Source of the DNA: Bacteroidales bacterium
GTDB lineage: Bacteria; Bacteroidota; Bacteroidia; Bacteroidales; UBA6680
DNA: 51,840 nucleotides
Direction of reading: 5' to 3'
NCBI GenBank assembly: GCA_025210735.1
Contig: JAOARD010000056.1
Span: forward strand, 1 to 51,840
The notes beneath the pieces were generated by a model. That model was not told where the DNA came from. It did not search any database and saw nothing but the letters and a program-made list of their open reading frames with translations. Below, in pieces: positions 27,381 to 37,478 of the stretch (the first letter of the stretch is position 1; every line of letters begins with the position of its first letter). The translations under genes and the position numbers were made by a program.

Positions 27381-28200
27381 ATTTTAATATTGTTGATTGA
27401 CAAAAGAAATTATTGAACTCCTCTATTATAGGAGGTGTATCAGGAAATATTCCGAATACGCTTGACCCAGATCCACTCATTAATGCATACTCTGCACCAT
27501 ATTTGTATAAAGTGTCTTTTATAAAGAAGATATCTTTGTGTTCGTTTTTATTGAGAGTGTATTCAAAATCATTTGTTAATTTATTTTTCCATTCAGAGAT
27601 ATTCAACTTAAGAGTCTCTTTTATATTATTAGTTGGATATTTGGGTTTTATCAGAGAGTATGCCTTTGGAGTACTTATAAACAGATCCGGTTTTACAACC
27701 ATAATGTATTTGTTGGAAAGGTTAATATTGTATTTGGTTAATATTTCGCCTCTTCCTGTAGCGTGAACCGGTTTGTTCATTATAAAGAATGGACAATCGC
27801 TGCCAAGTTCGGCTGCCATATTACATAATTCATCTTCTGTAATATTTAGGTTGAATAGTTTATTAAGCCCTATAAGGGTAAATGCTGCGTCTGATGAGCC
27901 ACCTCCTAGTCCAGCACCACTTGGTATCTGTTTATGGAGATGTATGTTTACATTGCTAATATCATATCTCTCTTTAATAATATTATAAGCTTTTAAAACA
28001 ATATTATCTTCAGGAGATATATCTAAATTGTTTCCGGTTATTTTAAACCCGATGTCTTTTGTGTTTTCTGAAATATTTATTTCAAGTATATCGGTGATGT
28101 TTACAGGGTAGAAAATTGTCTCTATATTATGAAATCCATCGTTTCGTTTTTCTGTGACATATAGACCTAGATTTATCTTGGCATTAGGATAAAGTATCAT
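27379..28200 (-). CDS. ispE: 4-diphosphocytidyl-2-C-methyl-D-erythritol kinase
   Basis: This 273-residue GHMP-family kinase of the MEP (non-mevalonate) isoprenoid pathway starts YPNAKINLGLYVTEKRNDGFH, seen here as the NAKINLGL motif plus the DGFH loop. The ATP loop is PSGAGLGGGSSDAAFTL and the C-terminal motif is LMSGSGSSVFGIF. It stands alone and leftward, divergent from dnaB across 209 bp. It is cytosolic and single-domain, of the length usual for the family. Confidence 0.94.
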   Translation of the reverse strand: MILYPNAKINLGLYVTEKRNDGFHNIETIFYPVNITDILEINISENTKDIGFKITGNNLDISPEDNIVLKAYNIIKERYDISNVNIHLHKQIPSGAGLGGGSSDAAFTLIGLNKLFNLNITEDELCNMAAELGSDCPFFIMNKPVHATGRGEILTKYNINLSNKYIMVVKPDLFISTPKAYSLIKPKYPTNNIKETLKLNISEWKNKLTNDFEYTLNKNEHKDIFFIKDTLYKYGAEYALMSGSGSSVFGIFPDTPPIIEEFNNFFCQSTILK

Positions 28201-28363
28201 ATTAAATAAATTTTGTATAAAGATAGTGTCTATAGCTTAAGAGTCTCTATTTTGTTACTATTTTTGCACCATATTGAATTTCTGAAAAGTAGAAATGTAT
28301 ATGGTTATCAACAATATGTTAATAAAGTTTAGACTGTTGTTTAAAATAGATTATAATATAAAG

Positions 28364-28393
28364 TTGTAACCATAATTCTATTATTTACTTTTG
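28364..28393 (+). promoter_or_regulatory. Candidate dnaB promoter
   Basis: A TTG core at 28364-28366 and TACTTTTG at 28386-28393 are separated by 19 bp, matching the Bacteroidota -33/-7 pattern. The predicted start of transcription would leave a leader of roughly 10 bases before the ATG of 28410. Confidence 0.5.
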
Positions 28394-28409
28394 TGCAAAC
28401 TTATTTTTT

Positions 28410-29957
28410 ATGGCTGAGCAGAGAAAATATTATAGCAAGAAACCTGCTATAAATCCGGAATTGGGTATTATACCACCACAGGCAGTTGATCTTGAGGAAG
28501 CTGTTCTTGGGGCAATAATGCTTGAAAAGGATGCTGTTATTGGTATTATGGATATCTTGTTACCAGAGAGTTTTTACAAAGATAGTCATAAGGTGATATA
28601 TCAAGCGGTAATTGATCTTTCAAACGCGCTACAGCCTATCGACTTACTTACAGTAACAGAGGAACTGCGTCGTAAAAGTAAACTTGACGAGGTTGGTGGT
28701 CCTGCATATCTTACTCAGTTAACATCAATGGTTGCTTCTGCTGCTCACGTTGAGTTTCATGCGCGAATAATTGCCCAGAAATATATACAACGTGAATTAA
28801 TAAGAGTATCTTCTGACATTCAGAATAAAGCTTTTGATGACTCTATAGATGTTGATGATCTGCTTGATTATTCAGAAAGTGCTCTGTTTAAGATTGCTGA
28901 GGGGAATATCAAAAAAGAGATATCTAAAATGAATCCTCTTATTAAGCAAGCTGTAAAGATGGTTGAGGATGCCTCTAAGAAAGGTGATGGTCTGAGTGGA
29001 GTACCATCTGGATTTACAAAGCTTGATAAGTTAACTTCTGGCTGGCAACCGTCTGATTTACTTATTATAGCGGCTCGTCCTGCGATGGGAAAAACAGCGT
29101 TTGTTTTATCTATGACTCGTAATATTGCTGTTGGTTTTGGTAAGGGGGTTGCTGTGTTTTCGCTGGAGATGGCTGCTGTACAGTTGGTGATGCGTATTAT
29201 TGCCAGTGAAACAGAATTACAGGCCGAAAAGTTGAAGAAGGGAACTCTTGCTCCGCATGAATGGACTCAGCTGGAAACAAAAATAAAGAATCTTGAAGAT
29301 GCACCTATATATATAGACGATACTCCTGGTATATCTATTTTTGAGTTTAGAGCAAAGGCAAGACGATTAAAACAGCAATATGATATTGAGATAATAATAA
29401 TTGACTACTTGCAGCTTATGACCGGACCTCCTGAAACAAAAGGTAACAGGGAGCAGGAGGTGAGTATGATCTCTAGATCGTTGAAAGGTATTGCTAAGGA
29501 ATTAAATGTGCCTATCATTGCTCTGTCGCAGCTTAACCGATCTGTTGAAACACGTGGTGGGGATAAAAAACCTCAGTTATCCGATCTTCGTGAATCTGGT
29601 GCTATTGAGCAGGATGCTGATATGGTTATGTTTATACACCGTCCGGAATACTATGGTCAGGATCAGGACGAAGCAGGTAACTCACTTAAAGGTGTTGCTG
29701 AGATTGTTGTTGCAAAGCACCGTAATGGTGCAACGGATACTGTTCAATTAAGATTCCGCAATGAGTTGGCTAAATTCGTTGATTTGGAAGAATCACTGGA
29801 TGAGTTTAGTGGATTTGGAGAGGAGAATCAGGTTGTAAAAACATTTGGATCTAAACTTAATAATTCTACAATGAATGATGATCCATCAGGTTTTGATTCA
29901 GGAGGATTTGGAAATGATATTGGAGCTAATGCCGGTTTTGACGATGCTCCATTTTAA
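28410..29957 (+). CDS. dnaB: Replicative DNA helicase
   Basis: This 515-residue hexameric helicase unwinds DNA at the replication fork. The N-terminal domain (about 15-120, PQAVDLEEAVLGAIMLEKDA) binds primase partners. The RecA-like domain (about 185-460) has Walker A ARPAMGKTAF, the GVAVFSLEMA segment, Walker B IIIIDYLQLM, ALSQLNRSVE and the arginine-finger region DLRESGAIEQDADMV. The last 45 residues are a Gly/Asp/Asn-rich flexible tail. No intein interrupts the ATPase core. It is a single gene with its own promoter candidate and a clear terminator. Confidence 0.97.
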   Translation: MAEQRKYYSKKPAINPELGIIPPQAVDLEEAVLGAIMLEKDAVIGIMDILLPESFYKDSHKVIYQAVIDLSNALQPIDLLTVTEELRRKSKLDEVGGPAYLTQLTSMVASAAHVEFHARIIAQKYIQRELIRVSSDIQNKAFDDSIDVDDLLDYSESALFKIAEGNIKKEISKMNPLIKQAVKMVEDASKKGDGLSGVPSGFTKLDKLTSGWQPSDLLIIAARPAMGKTAFVLSMTRNIAVGFGKGVAVFSLEMAAVQLVMRIIASETELQAEKLKKGTLAPHEWTQLETKIKNLEDAPIYIDDTPGISIFEFRAKARRLKQQYDIEIIIIDYLQLMTGPPETKGNREQEVSMISRSLKGIAKELNVPIIALSQLNRSVETRGGDKKPQLSDLRESGAIEQDADMVMFIHRPEYYGQDQDEAGNSLKGVAEIVVAKHRNGATDTVQLRFRNELAKFVDLEESLDEFSGFGEENQVVKTFGSKLNNSTMNDDPSGFDSGGFGNDIGANAGFDDAPF

Positions 29958-29970
29958 CGGTGATATTGTA

Positions 29971-29995
29971 AAAAGCAGCGATTAGCTGCTTTTTG
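29971..29995 (+). terminator. Intrinsic terminator of dnaB
   Basis: AAAAGCAGC pairs with GCTGCTTTT around a GATTA loop and is followed by further T residues. Confidence 0.88.
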
Positions 29996-30113
29996 TTTTT
30001 AAGGGATGCTTAGTTTATTGTTTCGGATTGTTTGTGTGTTGGAGTAATGCTCTGTTTACGTTAAGTATGTAACCTAAGTTTTGTTGTCTTCGTAGACAAT
30101 CAGAAAGGTAGTT

Positions 30114-31088
30114 ATGACACAGAACATTGTTAAGTTTATAGAATCGGTAAACAATCTTGATGCAAAGAGTTATTCACGCCTTAAAGAGGCTATAGAAAAA
30201 AGGGATTCGGTAAAGTTTGTATCATACATGCTGAATAATGATGAAACGGAGGTTGGCAGAATCTGTCCGCACTGTAAATCCAAGTCTTTGCATAAATGGG
30301 GAATACGAAATGATCTTCAACGATATAAATGTAAGGATTGTAGTAAGACATTTAATGTATTAACAGGCACACCACTTGCTCACCTAAGAAAGAAAGGGCG
30401 TTGGTTAGCTTATGCGAAATGCCTTATAGATGGATTGAGTATACGCAAAGCAGCCACAGAGTGTGGAGTACATAGAAATACATCATTTAGATGGCGCCAC
30501 AGATTTCTTCAGAATGCAAATGAGATAAAACCAGAGAAGTTATCCGGTATTGTAGAGACAAATGAACTAATCTTTGCATGGTCAGATAAGGGTAATAAGA
30601 AACTGAGACGTAAACCACGCAAAAGAGGATATAAGTCAGCAAAACATATTCCATCTAAGAGTCGTGTATTTACACTGTTTTGCAGAGACAGAGGCAAGAA
30701 TACATTTGATGATATTTTCTTAAAATTTAGTGCAGATAACTTGAAACCAAATCTATCAAAACTTCTGACAAAAGACACGCTGTTCTGTAGTCAAAACAAA
30801 GCTGTATATCTGAAATATACAAAGGAGAACAATGTAAGACATGGGGTGTTGAGTATTTCGAAGAGAGAGTTAGTAAAGAAGGATGTTGTACACATAAGGA
30901 ATGTGGAGAAGTATCAATTTGATCTGCAGGTTTGGATGGAGCGATTCAGAGGTGTAGCCACAAAATATCTACACAATTACCTGTCGTGGTACCGTGAGAT
31001 GGATGAGTTTGATTTCAAAATTTCTCCTGAGACAGTATTGATAAGGGCTAAGCGACCGGAGAGATACAATACCAACCATTTCCGTTGA
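30114..31088 (+). CDS. IS1595-like transposase with altered catalytic residues
   Basis: This intact 324-residue protein has the IS1595 (ISSod11-like) layout: an N-terminal helical segment, a zinc ribbon (CPHC at about 48 and CKDC at about 71), a helix-turn-helix (SIRKAATECGVHRNTSFRW) and a DDE-like nuclease region ending in WMERFRGVATKYLHNYLSW. In relatives I know, the first catalytic Asp stands before the Glu of a DE pair; here the pair is Asn150-Glu151. The second Asp is replaced by Gln227 (CSQNKAVY). Glu265 (HIRNVE) occupies the third position. No terminal inverted repeat or target duplication was found around the gene. It may be a dead, domesticated or divergent transposase. Confidence 0.8.
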   Translation: MTQNIVKFIESVNNLDAKSYSRLKEAIEKRDSVKFVSYMLNNDETEVGRICPHCKSKSLHKWGIRNDLQRYKCKDCSKTFNVLTGTPLAHLRKKGRWLAYAKCLIDGLSIRKAATECGVHRNTSFRWRHRFLQNANEIKPEKLSGIVETNELIFAWSDKGNKKLRRKPRKRGYKSAKHIPSKSRVFTLFCRDRGKNTFDDIFLKFSADNLKPNLSKLLTKDTLFCSQNKAVYLKYTKENNVRHGVLSISKRELVKKDVVHIRNVEKYQFDLQVWMERFRGVATKYLHNYLSWYREMDEFDFKISPETVLIRAKRPERYNTNHFR

Positions 31089-31130
31089 CAGAACATGACA
31101 TGAAACGCACTGCCATACCGCAACAACCAA

Positions 31131-31165
31131 AAAAAGAAAAGGAGTTACCTCAACGGCAACTCCTT
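31131..31165 (-). terminator. Terminator of the large T9SS protein gene
   Basis: AAGGAGTT (31139-31146) pairs with AACTCCTT (31158-31165). On the minus strand the stem is followed by TTTTCTTTTTTT, which fits termination of the leftward gene ending at 31183. Confidence 0.8.
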
Positions 31166-31182
31166 GAATTTGAAAATTGAAT

Positions 31183-34100
31183 TTACTTAACTAAAAGCTT
31201 TATTGTATATGATTGTCTGTTCTTATCAATCTTTACAAAATATACTCCTGTGTTCCAATCCGTAACATCAACAGTAAGTTTTCCGGTAACATTACTGTCT
31301 CTGTATACACTGTTACCATCAACTCCGAATATATTTATGTTATAGATTACATTATCCTCTACATCAATATTTACTGATCCGGAAGTTGGGTTAGGGTAAA
31401 CAGATATTCCTGCCTTATCAGCATCAAACACAGATGTTGCTGCACTTTTAACTGTTACACTGATTGGTGATGTAACTGCCGACTTACCATTTGCAGTAGC
31501 CTTAAGTACTATATCAGACTTTCCACTCTTATCTTTTGCAAAAGATATTGTCAGGTTATTATTATCAATAGCTGTATTAACAAGATCTGTATTTGAGTTA
31601 CTCTCAACAGCAAATGTTATAGGATCATTATCTGAATCTGTTGCGTACTGACTTAGGTCAATAACAACCGGATCTTCATTTTGACTCACCTCTATCGGAG
31701 AGATAACCTTTGTCCACTTTGGTGCATTATCCGTTGGGGTTACACTCTTTTTAGAAATTGTAAGATCATCAAAAAGAAGAACATATTGTTGTGGTGCACT
31801 CTTTGCATGGAATCCAATATAGTATATACCATCTTTGTCTACTGTAAAATCTTTAGTATAACGTTTCCACTCTTTATGATCATTTACATCAGCATACTCA
31901 AGTTTAGTTGTCATATCTGTAGCTGTACGACCTTTACCAATCCAGATATCCATCTCTTCATGATAAACCTTACCTGTTGCAATATCAAACAGAGTATATA
32001 TAAAGAATTCGTAGTTGTACTCGGCCGATGCTTCTAGTTGAAGAGGTGGAGAGAAGAACCAATCGTCTTTTCCACTTGTTCCGAAGTCATTATTTACAAG
32101 TGCTCCGCGAGAGTTATTATGTGTAAGACCGGGTTTAGCTGGTGGCGTTGTAACCATATCCCAGTTAATTCCATTACCATTACCATCAAACATTGACATT
32201 CCTAATGGTACATCATCTCTGCGCTCAATATTATCAGTATCATCAAACGTCTGTACATAAGGATACTCTGTAACTGTTGGGTCGTCCATTGTTGTAAATG
32301 TATTTACCGGACAGTTCTCACTCTCTCCATTCTCATAAACAGCTACTACACTCCATGCATACTGCTGCTTAAACGGAATATCACCAGTAATTGTATATTT
32401 ATACTTATCAGCACCCAGTTGTAATGCATTCTCAATATTATTTCCATCCTCATTTGTACCAACAGTAATTTTGTAACCCGTTACACCACCGCTACTAGCA
32501 GTCCACTGTAGTTCAACAGGTCTGAAAGAGTCAACATCTTTTGCTCCGCTAACAGGTCCTGCAATCTTAGGACAGTGTTTACCCGGATCACCTGTTTCCC
32601 ATCCTATATTATCAATTCTTAGTGTTGCAAACGGGAATGGCTCAGCCGGTGTAAACTCACCATACTTAAATGCAATATGCGGTCCCTTTGTATTAGGCTT
32701 AAATTTAATAGTATATTTCTCAAAATCAGGAGTAAGATCTATAGTCTCAACTGCTGTAAATGTATTAGCATCATTTGGGTCAGACATAACACCAACAATA
32801 AGTGTAAGTGTATACTCAGGTGCTTTCTTCTTTGCATAAAAAGTTAAAGTGTTATTACCAAAATCAGAAACCCCAGGAGTACAAAGTATTACCGGATCTG
32901 TAATGTCTTCAGAATTAATTCTGTTCATCTTTAACGAATGAGGTGGTGAGAATACATCAGATGTAGATTGCTCAATCCAGATATTCTGAACAAACGTATT
33001 TATTTTACTTGATTGTAAAGCATTCCAGCCAGAAGGAAGTTTATTACTTAAATCAAATGTCTCAAAGAATGTTTCAAGTACATCAAGAGCCTTTCCCTTA
33101 ACAGGCATTTCTGTTTCACCTGTAGCATCACCGGCCTTTAATGTTAATGTCTCTGAGAAATCGCCAGATGCTGTTGGTGTAAACTTAACAGTAAGAATAC
33201 CTGTTTCTGAAGGGGCAATTGTAAGATCCTGTACACAACTAAACGGAGCAGCAATATCTCCACCATTAATTACAAGCTCTGCTGTCCCAATATTTGTTAC
33301 CGGAATATTTAACGACACATCTGCTCCAACATATGTATCTGGAAATACAAACTCATCAATACTAAAATCTACAACACCAACATTACTATCGTCACTGATC
33401 TCAATATTATCAAGCCAGAAGTTATTCATCTCATAATCCTTGTCTTCTATAACTCTCCAGCGGATATATACATCATCGCCCGTATAAGATGCAAGTGATA
33501 CATTTACAAACTTAAATTCACTCATAGATGTTACAGGAGTTAACTCTTTTAGCTCATTCCATGTTTCTCCTCCATCAGTAGATATCTCAACATATGCAGT
33601 ATTAAATGCACGTGATCCTCTTGACTCTTCCCCTTTGTTAAATCCGTTTTTCCACCAGAACTTAAGAGCCTTTGTTCCTGTATTGTGAATACGTGGTGTA
33701 CGTAATGTATACTCACCCTTCTGATGATAGTTACAGTTTGCAACCCAATCGCCCTGATAAACATTCTTTGGCGATTTAAACGCATTCCAACCATGTGTAT
33801 ACTTCCACTGACTCTTCTTTTTGTCAGGATGTATAGTCGAACTGAAATCTAATGGATTCTCAGGATCGTTATTTGAGTGATAATCTTCAAAACCACATTG
33901 CCATGGGAATACATTAATTAGTTCCTCTGTAGTAAACTTAAGCATTGGCGAATCTCTGAATGCATCAGCATCGTCCTTAGCTTTAATAATCATAAAATAC
34001 TTTGTCTCTGACTTAAGTCTTGCTGTTAATTTATGTTTGATATTTACGGCTTCGGTATGCGCTGCTATAGCAACATCTGACTCTACAACCTTCAGATCAT

Positions 34101-34851
34101 CAACTGATTCACCTAACAGGATGTCAAATTTTGTAGTTTTTGCTCCGAATGTAAGATCAAGTTCAGGATAAAGATCAACCTTAATCTCATCACTAATTGG
34201 GTATTTAACCTCCGGAGTTTGCAGACCACCATCTGAATAATAGAAACGTGCATTTACCCTTGCATTGTCGCTATACATATAACCAGCACTTTTTGGTACA
34301 GTATACTGATCTCCCCAACACTTTACCATACATCCGCCATCACCCATTTTTGTTCCTGCAAACTTCATTGAGCTTTTTTCAGTTCCATATGAATTTTCCC
34401 AGTGAAGTATTATATTATCAGTTCCGTTATATTCAAATGGAGTATCAAGAGTAATTACAACCCATCCAAGAGGTCCGTAATAGTATGATCCTTCAAAAAC
34501 AAGGGTATATCCATTTGATTCCTTCTCAGGATTCTCATATACATATTGTGTATTCACATCACCAAATGATGCTTCATCTGTATGTTTAATCCACAACTTT
34601 TGTTTAGTAAGTTCAAATCCGGCTCCCCACTGATCCAGATCCTCAATATTGTTGTTAAATGCAATCTTGGTAATAGTCTTTTTAGCTCCTACCTCATCTG
34701 ACAGATAAATCATAGAAGCATAGGAGTAATTCCAAAAGGTATACGCCGGCAGATTTACCTTCTCTGTTCCTGTTCCAATCTCAACAAACTGACCTTTTGC
34801 AGCTAAGTTAAAGAACAGAACAGACATCATAAGGATGTAAATTTTCTTCAT
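31183..34851 (-). CDS. Large T9SS-exported multidomain adhesin-like protein
   Basis: The 1222-residue product starts with a signal peptide (IYILMMSVLFFNLAAKGQ) and ends in a type A T9SS sorting domain (ISVYPNPTSGSVNI, WNTGVYFVKID). Between lie beta-sandwich modules: jelly-roll repeats of the choice-of-anchor J/cleaved-adhesin kind at about 310-485, 600-755 and 870-1040; an HYDIN/ASH-like Ig module (about 490-595, TNIGTAELVINGG); a fibronectin type III module (about 770-865); and a cadherin-like module (about 1050-1140, DNDPITFAV). No protease or glycosidase signature is visible, so binding of sugars, host proteins or haem is more likely than catalysis. Module borders are approximate. It is a single gene with its own terminator. 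Confidence 0.85.
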   Translation of the reverse strand: MKKIYILMMSVLFFNLAAKGQFVEIGTGTEKVNLPAYTFWNYSYASMIYLSDEVGAKKTITKIAFNNNIEDLDQWGAGFELTKQKLWIKHTDEASFGDVNTQYVYENPEKESNGYTLVFEGSYYYGPLGWVVITLDTPFEYNGTDNIILHWENSYGTEKSSMKFAGTKMGDGGCMVKCWGDQYTVPKSAGYMYSDNARVNARFYYSDGGLQTPEVKYPISDEIKVDLYPELDLTFGAKTTKFDILLGESVDDLKVVESDVAIAAHTEAVNIKHKLTARLKSETKYFMIIKAKDDADAFRDSPMLKFTTEELINVFPWQCGFEDYHSNNDPENPLDFSSTIHPDKKKSQWKYTHGWNAFKSPKNVYQGDWVANCNYHQKGEYTLRTPRIHNTGTKALKFWWKNGFNKGEESRGSRAFNTAYVEISTDGGETWNELKELTPVTSMSEFKFVNVSLASYTGDDVYIRWRVIEDKDYEMNNFWLDNIEISDDSNVGVVDFSIDEFVFPDTYVGADVSLNIPVTNIGTAELVINGGDIAAPFSCVQDLTIAPSETGILTVKFTPTASGDFSETLTLKAGDATGETEMPVKGKALDVLETFFETFDLSNKLPSGWNALQSSKINTFVQNIWIEQSTSDVFSPPHSLKMNRINSEDITDPVILCTPGVSDFGNNTLTFYAKKKAPEYTLTLIVGVMSDPNDANTFTAVETIDLTPDFEKYTIKFKPNTKGPHIAFKYGEFTPAEPFPFATLRIDNIGWETGDPGKHCPKIAGPVSGAKDVDSFRPVELQWTASSGGVTGYKITVGTNEDGNNIENALQLGADKYKYTITGDIPFKQQYAWSVVAVYENGESENCPVNTFTTMDDPTVTEYPYVQTFDDTDNIERRDDVPLGMSMFDGNGNGINWDMVTTPPAKPGLTHNNSRGALVNNDFGTSGKDDWFFSPPLQLEASAEYNYEFFIYTLFDIATGKVYHEEMDIWIGKGRTATDMTTKLEYADVNDHKEWKRYTKDFTVDKDGIYYIGFHAKSAPQQYVLLFDDLTISKKSVTPTDNAPKWTKVISPIEVSQNEDPVVIDLSQYATDSDNDPITFAVESNSNTDLVNTAIDNNNLTISFAKDKSGKSDIVLKATANGKSAVTSPISVTVKSAATSVFDADKAGISVYPNPTSGSVNIDVEDNVIYNINIFGVDGNSVYRDSNVTGKLTVDVTDWNTGVYFVKIDKNRQSYTIKLLVK

Positions 34852-35287
34852 AACTAATTAGTTTTTTTTGTATTTGTTTGATAATTCATGTTCCCCACAA
34901 ATGGGATGTCACAATGTTAGCCAGACCAACGCGTACTATAAATAGGTGTATGCACCTATTTTGAGGATTAACGAAACTTAATTTGTTATAAACAGATGTT
35001 TTTATACTAAAACCAGCACCAGATTATATACTCAGAAATGAGAAACTACGTTTTAAAGCTTAGAACAAATCTAAACCGCACTCTATAATCAGTATACAAA
35101 GCAGATTTATTGTTTAATTTTAAACAGTGGTTGAAACGATACAAAATAACTATGTAATCATTATCATCTATTGTTCAGGATGTTTTTAATTATTGCTTGC
35201 TACAATGCCTGCAAAACAAAAAGCGTACACTGTTACAACTTAACGGTAAATAGACAAATTCTTAATGTTTTTTTTTAACTTTCACCC
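34852..35287. other. Divergent intergenic region with one perfect hairpin
   Basis: This 436-bp region lies between the leftward T9SS gene and the rightward sensor-kinase gene and should carry both promoters. It holds no credible open frame. Its most structured part is AAATAGGTG (34940-34948) and CACCTATTT (34953-34961) around a TATG loop. TAACTTTC just before 35280 resembles a -7 box for the kinase but lacks a clear -33 partner. Confidence 0.45.
34940..34961. repeat. Perfect nine-pair hairpin in a divergent promoter region
   Basis: AAATAGGTG-TATG-CACCTATTT. No gene ends nearby, so it does not terminate a known transcript. It lies 89 bp upstream of the T9SS gene start and could belong to that gene's leader or be an operator. 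Confidence 0.6.
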
Positions 35288-37477
35288 ATGAAAAAACTAA
35301 TCACACTCCTTTATACATTTATAATAATATACAATACCCATGCTCAAAATATAGTGCAAGCAGATTCTGTAATGCACCTTATTGAGATAGCTGATAACAA
35401 CCACGACAGATGTAAACTATACAATGACCTTGCTGAAATATACATATATACATCTCCAAAAAGAAGTCTTAAAGAAGCTACTACAGCATTGAATTATGCA
35501 TTAAAAGATAACGATCTTGCACTTAAAACACGTTGCTATCTTAATATTGGTATTGCTCTCAGACATCTGGGCAGGTATGCAGATGCTGTTGATTCTTTAC
35601 ACAACGTACTACATTATATTAACGATCTTAAGGATGAGACATTAGCTGCCTCAATACTAAATCAGGTAGGTATTGTTCACTATCAGCTTGGCCATGACAC
35701 ATTATCTATAAACGCATATAAGCAATCAATGGAGATCAGAAAGCGTTTAGCTGATGATAAAGGTGTTGCCGATATACTTAATAATCTGGGAAACTTTTAC
35801 AACGGCAAAGGAAACTATCATAAAGCTCTTGAGTATTTCTTTAAAAGTCTTGAGTACGATGAGAAAATGAATAACAGAAAAGGCATGATGGCATCCTACA
35901 ATAATATAGGATTGGCATATCAGAACATGAAAGAGTACAAGAAATCAATATCATACTATACAAAGGCAATAGAAATAACAGAGTACTCACCCAACCCATC
36001 GCGCGAAGCATCTATATATAATAATATAGGTTCTGTGTATATACTTAAATCGCAATTTGACTCTGCAATACACTATATTGAAAAATCAAACAATATATAT
36101 CAGGAGCTTGGATTACCATATATGATGCAAAGAAACTATACAAATCTAGGACTTATTGCTGAAAAAAAGGGTGAACTAAAAACATCTATTGATTACCATA
36201 ACAAATCGCTTGAGATTGCACATTACTACAAAAACGAATCGTTAATAGCTGGTGCACATATCAATATAAGCAGAATATATATGCTTGAAAAAAGATACAA
36301 TACTGCTCTGCAAGAACTTATTAAGGCCGAAGAGAGTATAGATCCTTACAAAAACATAAATGTAACCAGCAAACTGTTTCTTGGATTGGCAAATGTATAT
36401 CATCATCTTGGTAAAAACGATGTTGCCTACCAGTATATAACCAGACACTTTGTTCTGAGAGACAGTATATACAATGTAGAGAAACATGCTATAACAAGTA
36501 AAATAGAAGCTCAGTACGAATCAGAAAAAAGAATACAACGAATAAAGAGTCTCAGACAGGATCAGATAATTAAGGATCTGCAGATAGATAGACAGGAATT
36601 AAGTATAAGAAACTGGATTGTTATTGCATCTATAACTCTTATAATACTTATTCTTGTAATTGCCATGTATCTGAACAGAAACAGATTTAATAAAAAACTA
36701 TCTGAACAGAACGACAAACTAAATTTAGTGAATCGCGAATTAAATGATATTAATAATCAACTAATACAATCAGAGGAGAAATTAACTGAAGCTAACGCTA
36801 CAAAAGATCAACTATTTAGTATAATATCTCATGACCTTAAAAGTCCTATAAACAGACTTCAGAATTTGGTGTTTATACTTAAAAACAGACCAGAAAGCAT
36901 ATCAGAAGATGATAAGAATGTATACCTGAATAACCTTGATGATTCACTAAAAGGTGTTAACGAATTACTTAATAACCTACTCAACTGGTCGGTAACACAA
37001 CAGAATCAGTTTGTTGTTAAATATGAAAGTATAAATATAGCAGAGGTTATTGACAAAAACAGAGATCTTTTTAAATCACAGATAGAAGATAAAAAGCTGA
37101 AAATCAATGTAGATTCTGACAAAACAATACTGAGATCAGATTACAATATGATAAACTTTATAGTCAGAAACCTGATACACAATGCTATTAAGTTTACTCC
37201 GGAAAATGGTTCTATAACCATAACCCATAAAACACCTGATAATAATTGTGTTATATCAGTTAAAGATACTGGTATAGGGATACCTGAAGAGTATATAAAC
37301 AATCTGCTGACAGACAATATTGTAATTCCGCAAAGAGGCACGCATAATGAGAAAGGAACTGGTATTGGACTACATGTATGTAACAAGTTTATTATTAAAC
37401 TAAATGGTAAATTCAATATCAAAAGCAGTAACGGATCAGAGTTTATTGTAACCCTACCAATAAAAGAGGACATTTAA
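35288..37477 (+). CDS. TPR-containing sensor histidine kinase
   Basis: This 729-residue membrane kinase has a signal peptide (LITLLYTFIIIYNTHAQ), then a periplasmic array of about eight tetratricopeptide repeats (30-395; for example GKGNYHKALEYFFKSLEYDE), one membrane helix (443-462, WIVIASITLIILILVIAMYL) and a coiled-coil. HisKA follows with His515 in SIISHDLKSP, then an HATPase domain with NLIHNAIKFTP, DTGIGIP and GTGIGLHVCNKF. The TPR region probably senses a protein or peptide ligand outside the inner membrane. The response regulator begins one base after the stop, so the two form a cognate pair. The kinase ends at a normal HATPase boundary. Confidence 0.92.
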   Translation: MKKLITLLYTFIIIYNTHAQNIVQADSVMHLIEIADNNHDRCKLYNDLAEIYIYTSPKRSLKEATTALNYALKDNDLALKTRCYLNIGIALRHLGRYADAVDSLHNVLHYINDLKDETLAASILNQVGIVHYQLGHDTLSINAYKQSMEIRKRLADDKGVADILNNLGNFYNGKGNYHKALEYFFKSLEYDEKMNNRKGMMASYNNIGLAYQNMKEYKKSISYYTKAIEITEYSPNPSREASIYNNIGSVYILKSQFDSAIHYIEKSNNIYQELGLPYMMQRNYTNLGLIAEKKGELKTSIDYHNKSLEIAHYYKNESLIAGAHINISRIYMLEKRYNTALQELIKAEESIDPYKNINVTSKLFLGLANVYHHLGKNDVAYQYITRHFVLRDSIYNVEKHAITSKIEAQYESEKRIQRIKSLRQDQIIKDLQIDRQELSIRNWIVIASITLIILILVIAMYLNRNRFNKKLSEQNDKLNLVNRELNDINNQLIQSEEKLTEANATKDQLFSIISHDLKSPINRLQNLVFILKNRPESISEDDKNVYLNNLDDSLKGVNELLNNLLNWSVTQQNQFVVKYESINIAEVIDKNRDLFKSQIEDKKLKINVDSDKTILRSDYNMINFIVRNLIHNAIKFTPENGSITITHKTPDNNCVISVKDTGIGIPEEYINNLLTDNIVIPQRGTHNEKGTGIGLHVCNKFIIKLNGKFNIKSSNGSEFIVTLPIKEDI

Positions 37478-37478
37478 A

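Noticed and set aside
29996..30113. Terminal inverted repeats of an insertion sequence around the transposase gene (including the TTGTC/GACAA stem at about 30083).
   Set aside because: The stem is a local hairpin. No matching inverted copy was found after 31088, and no target duplication is visible.
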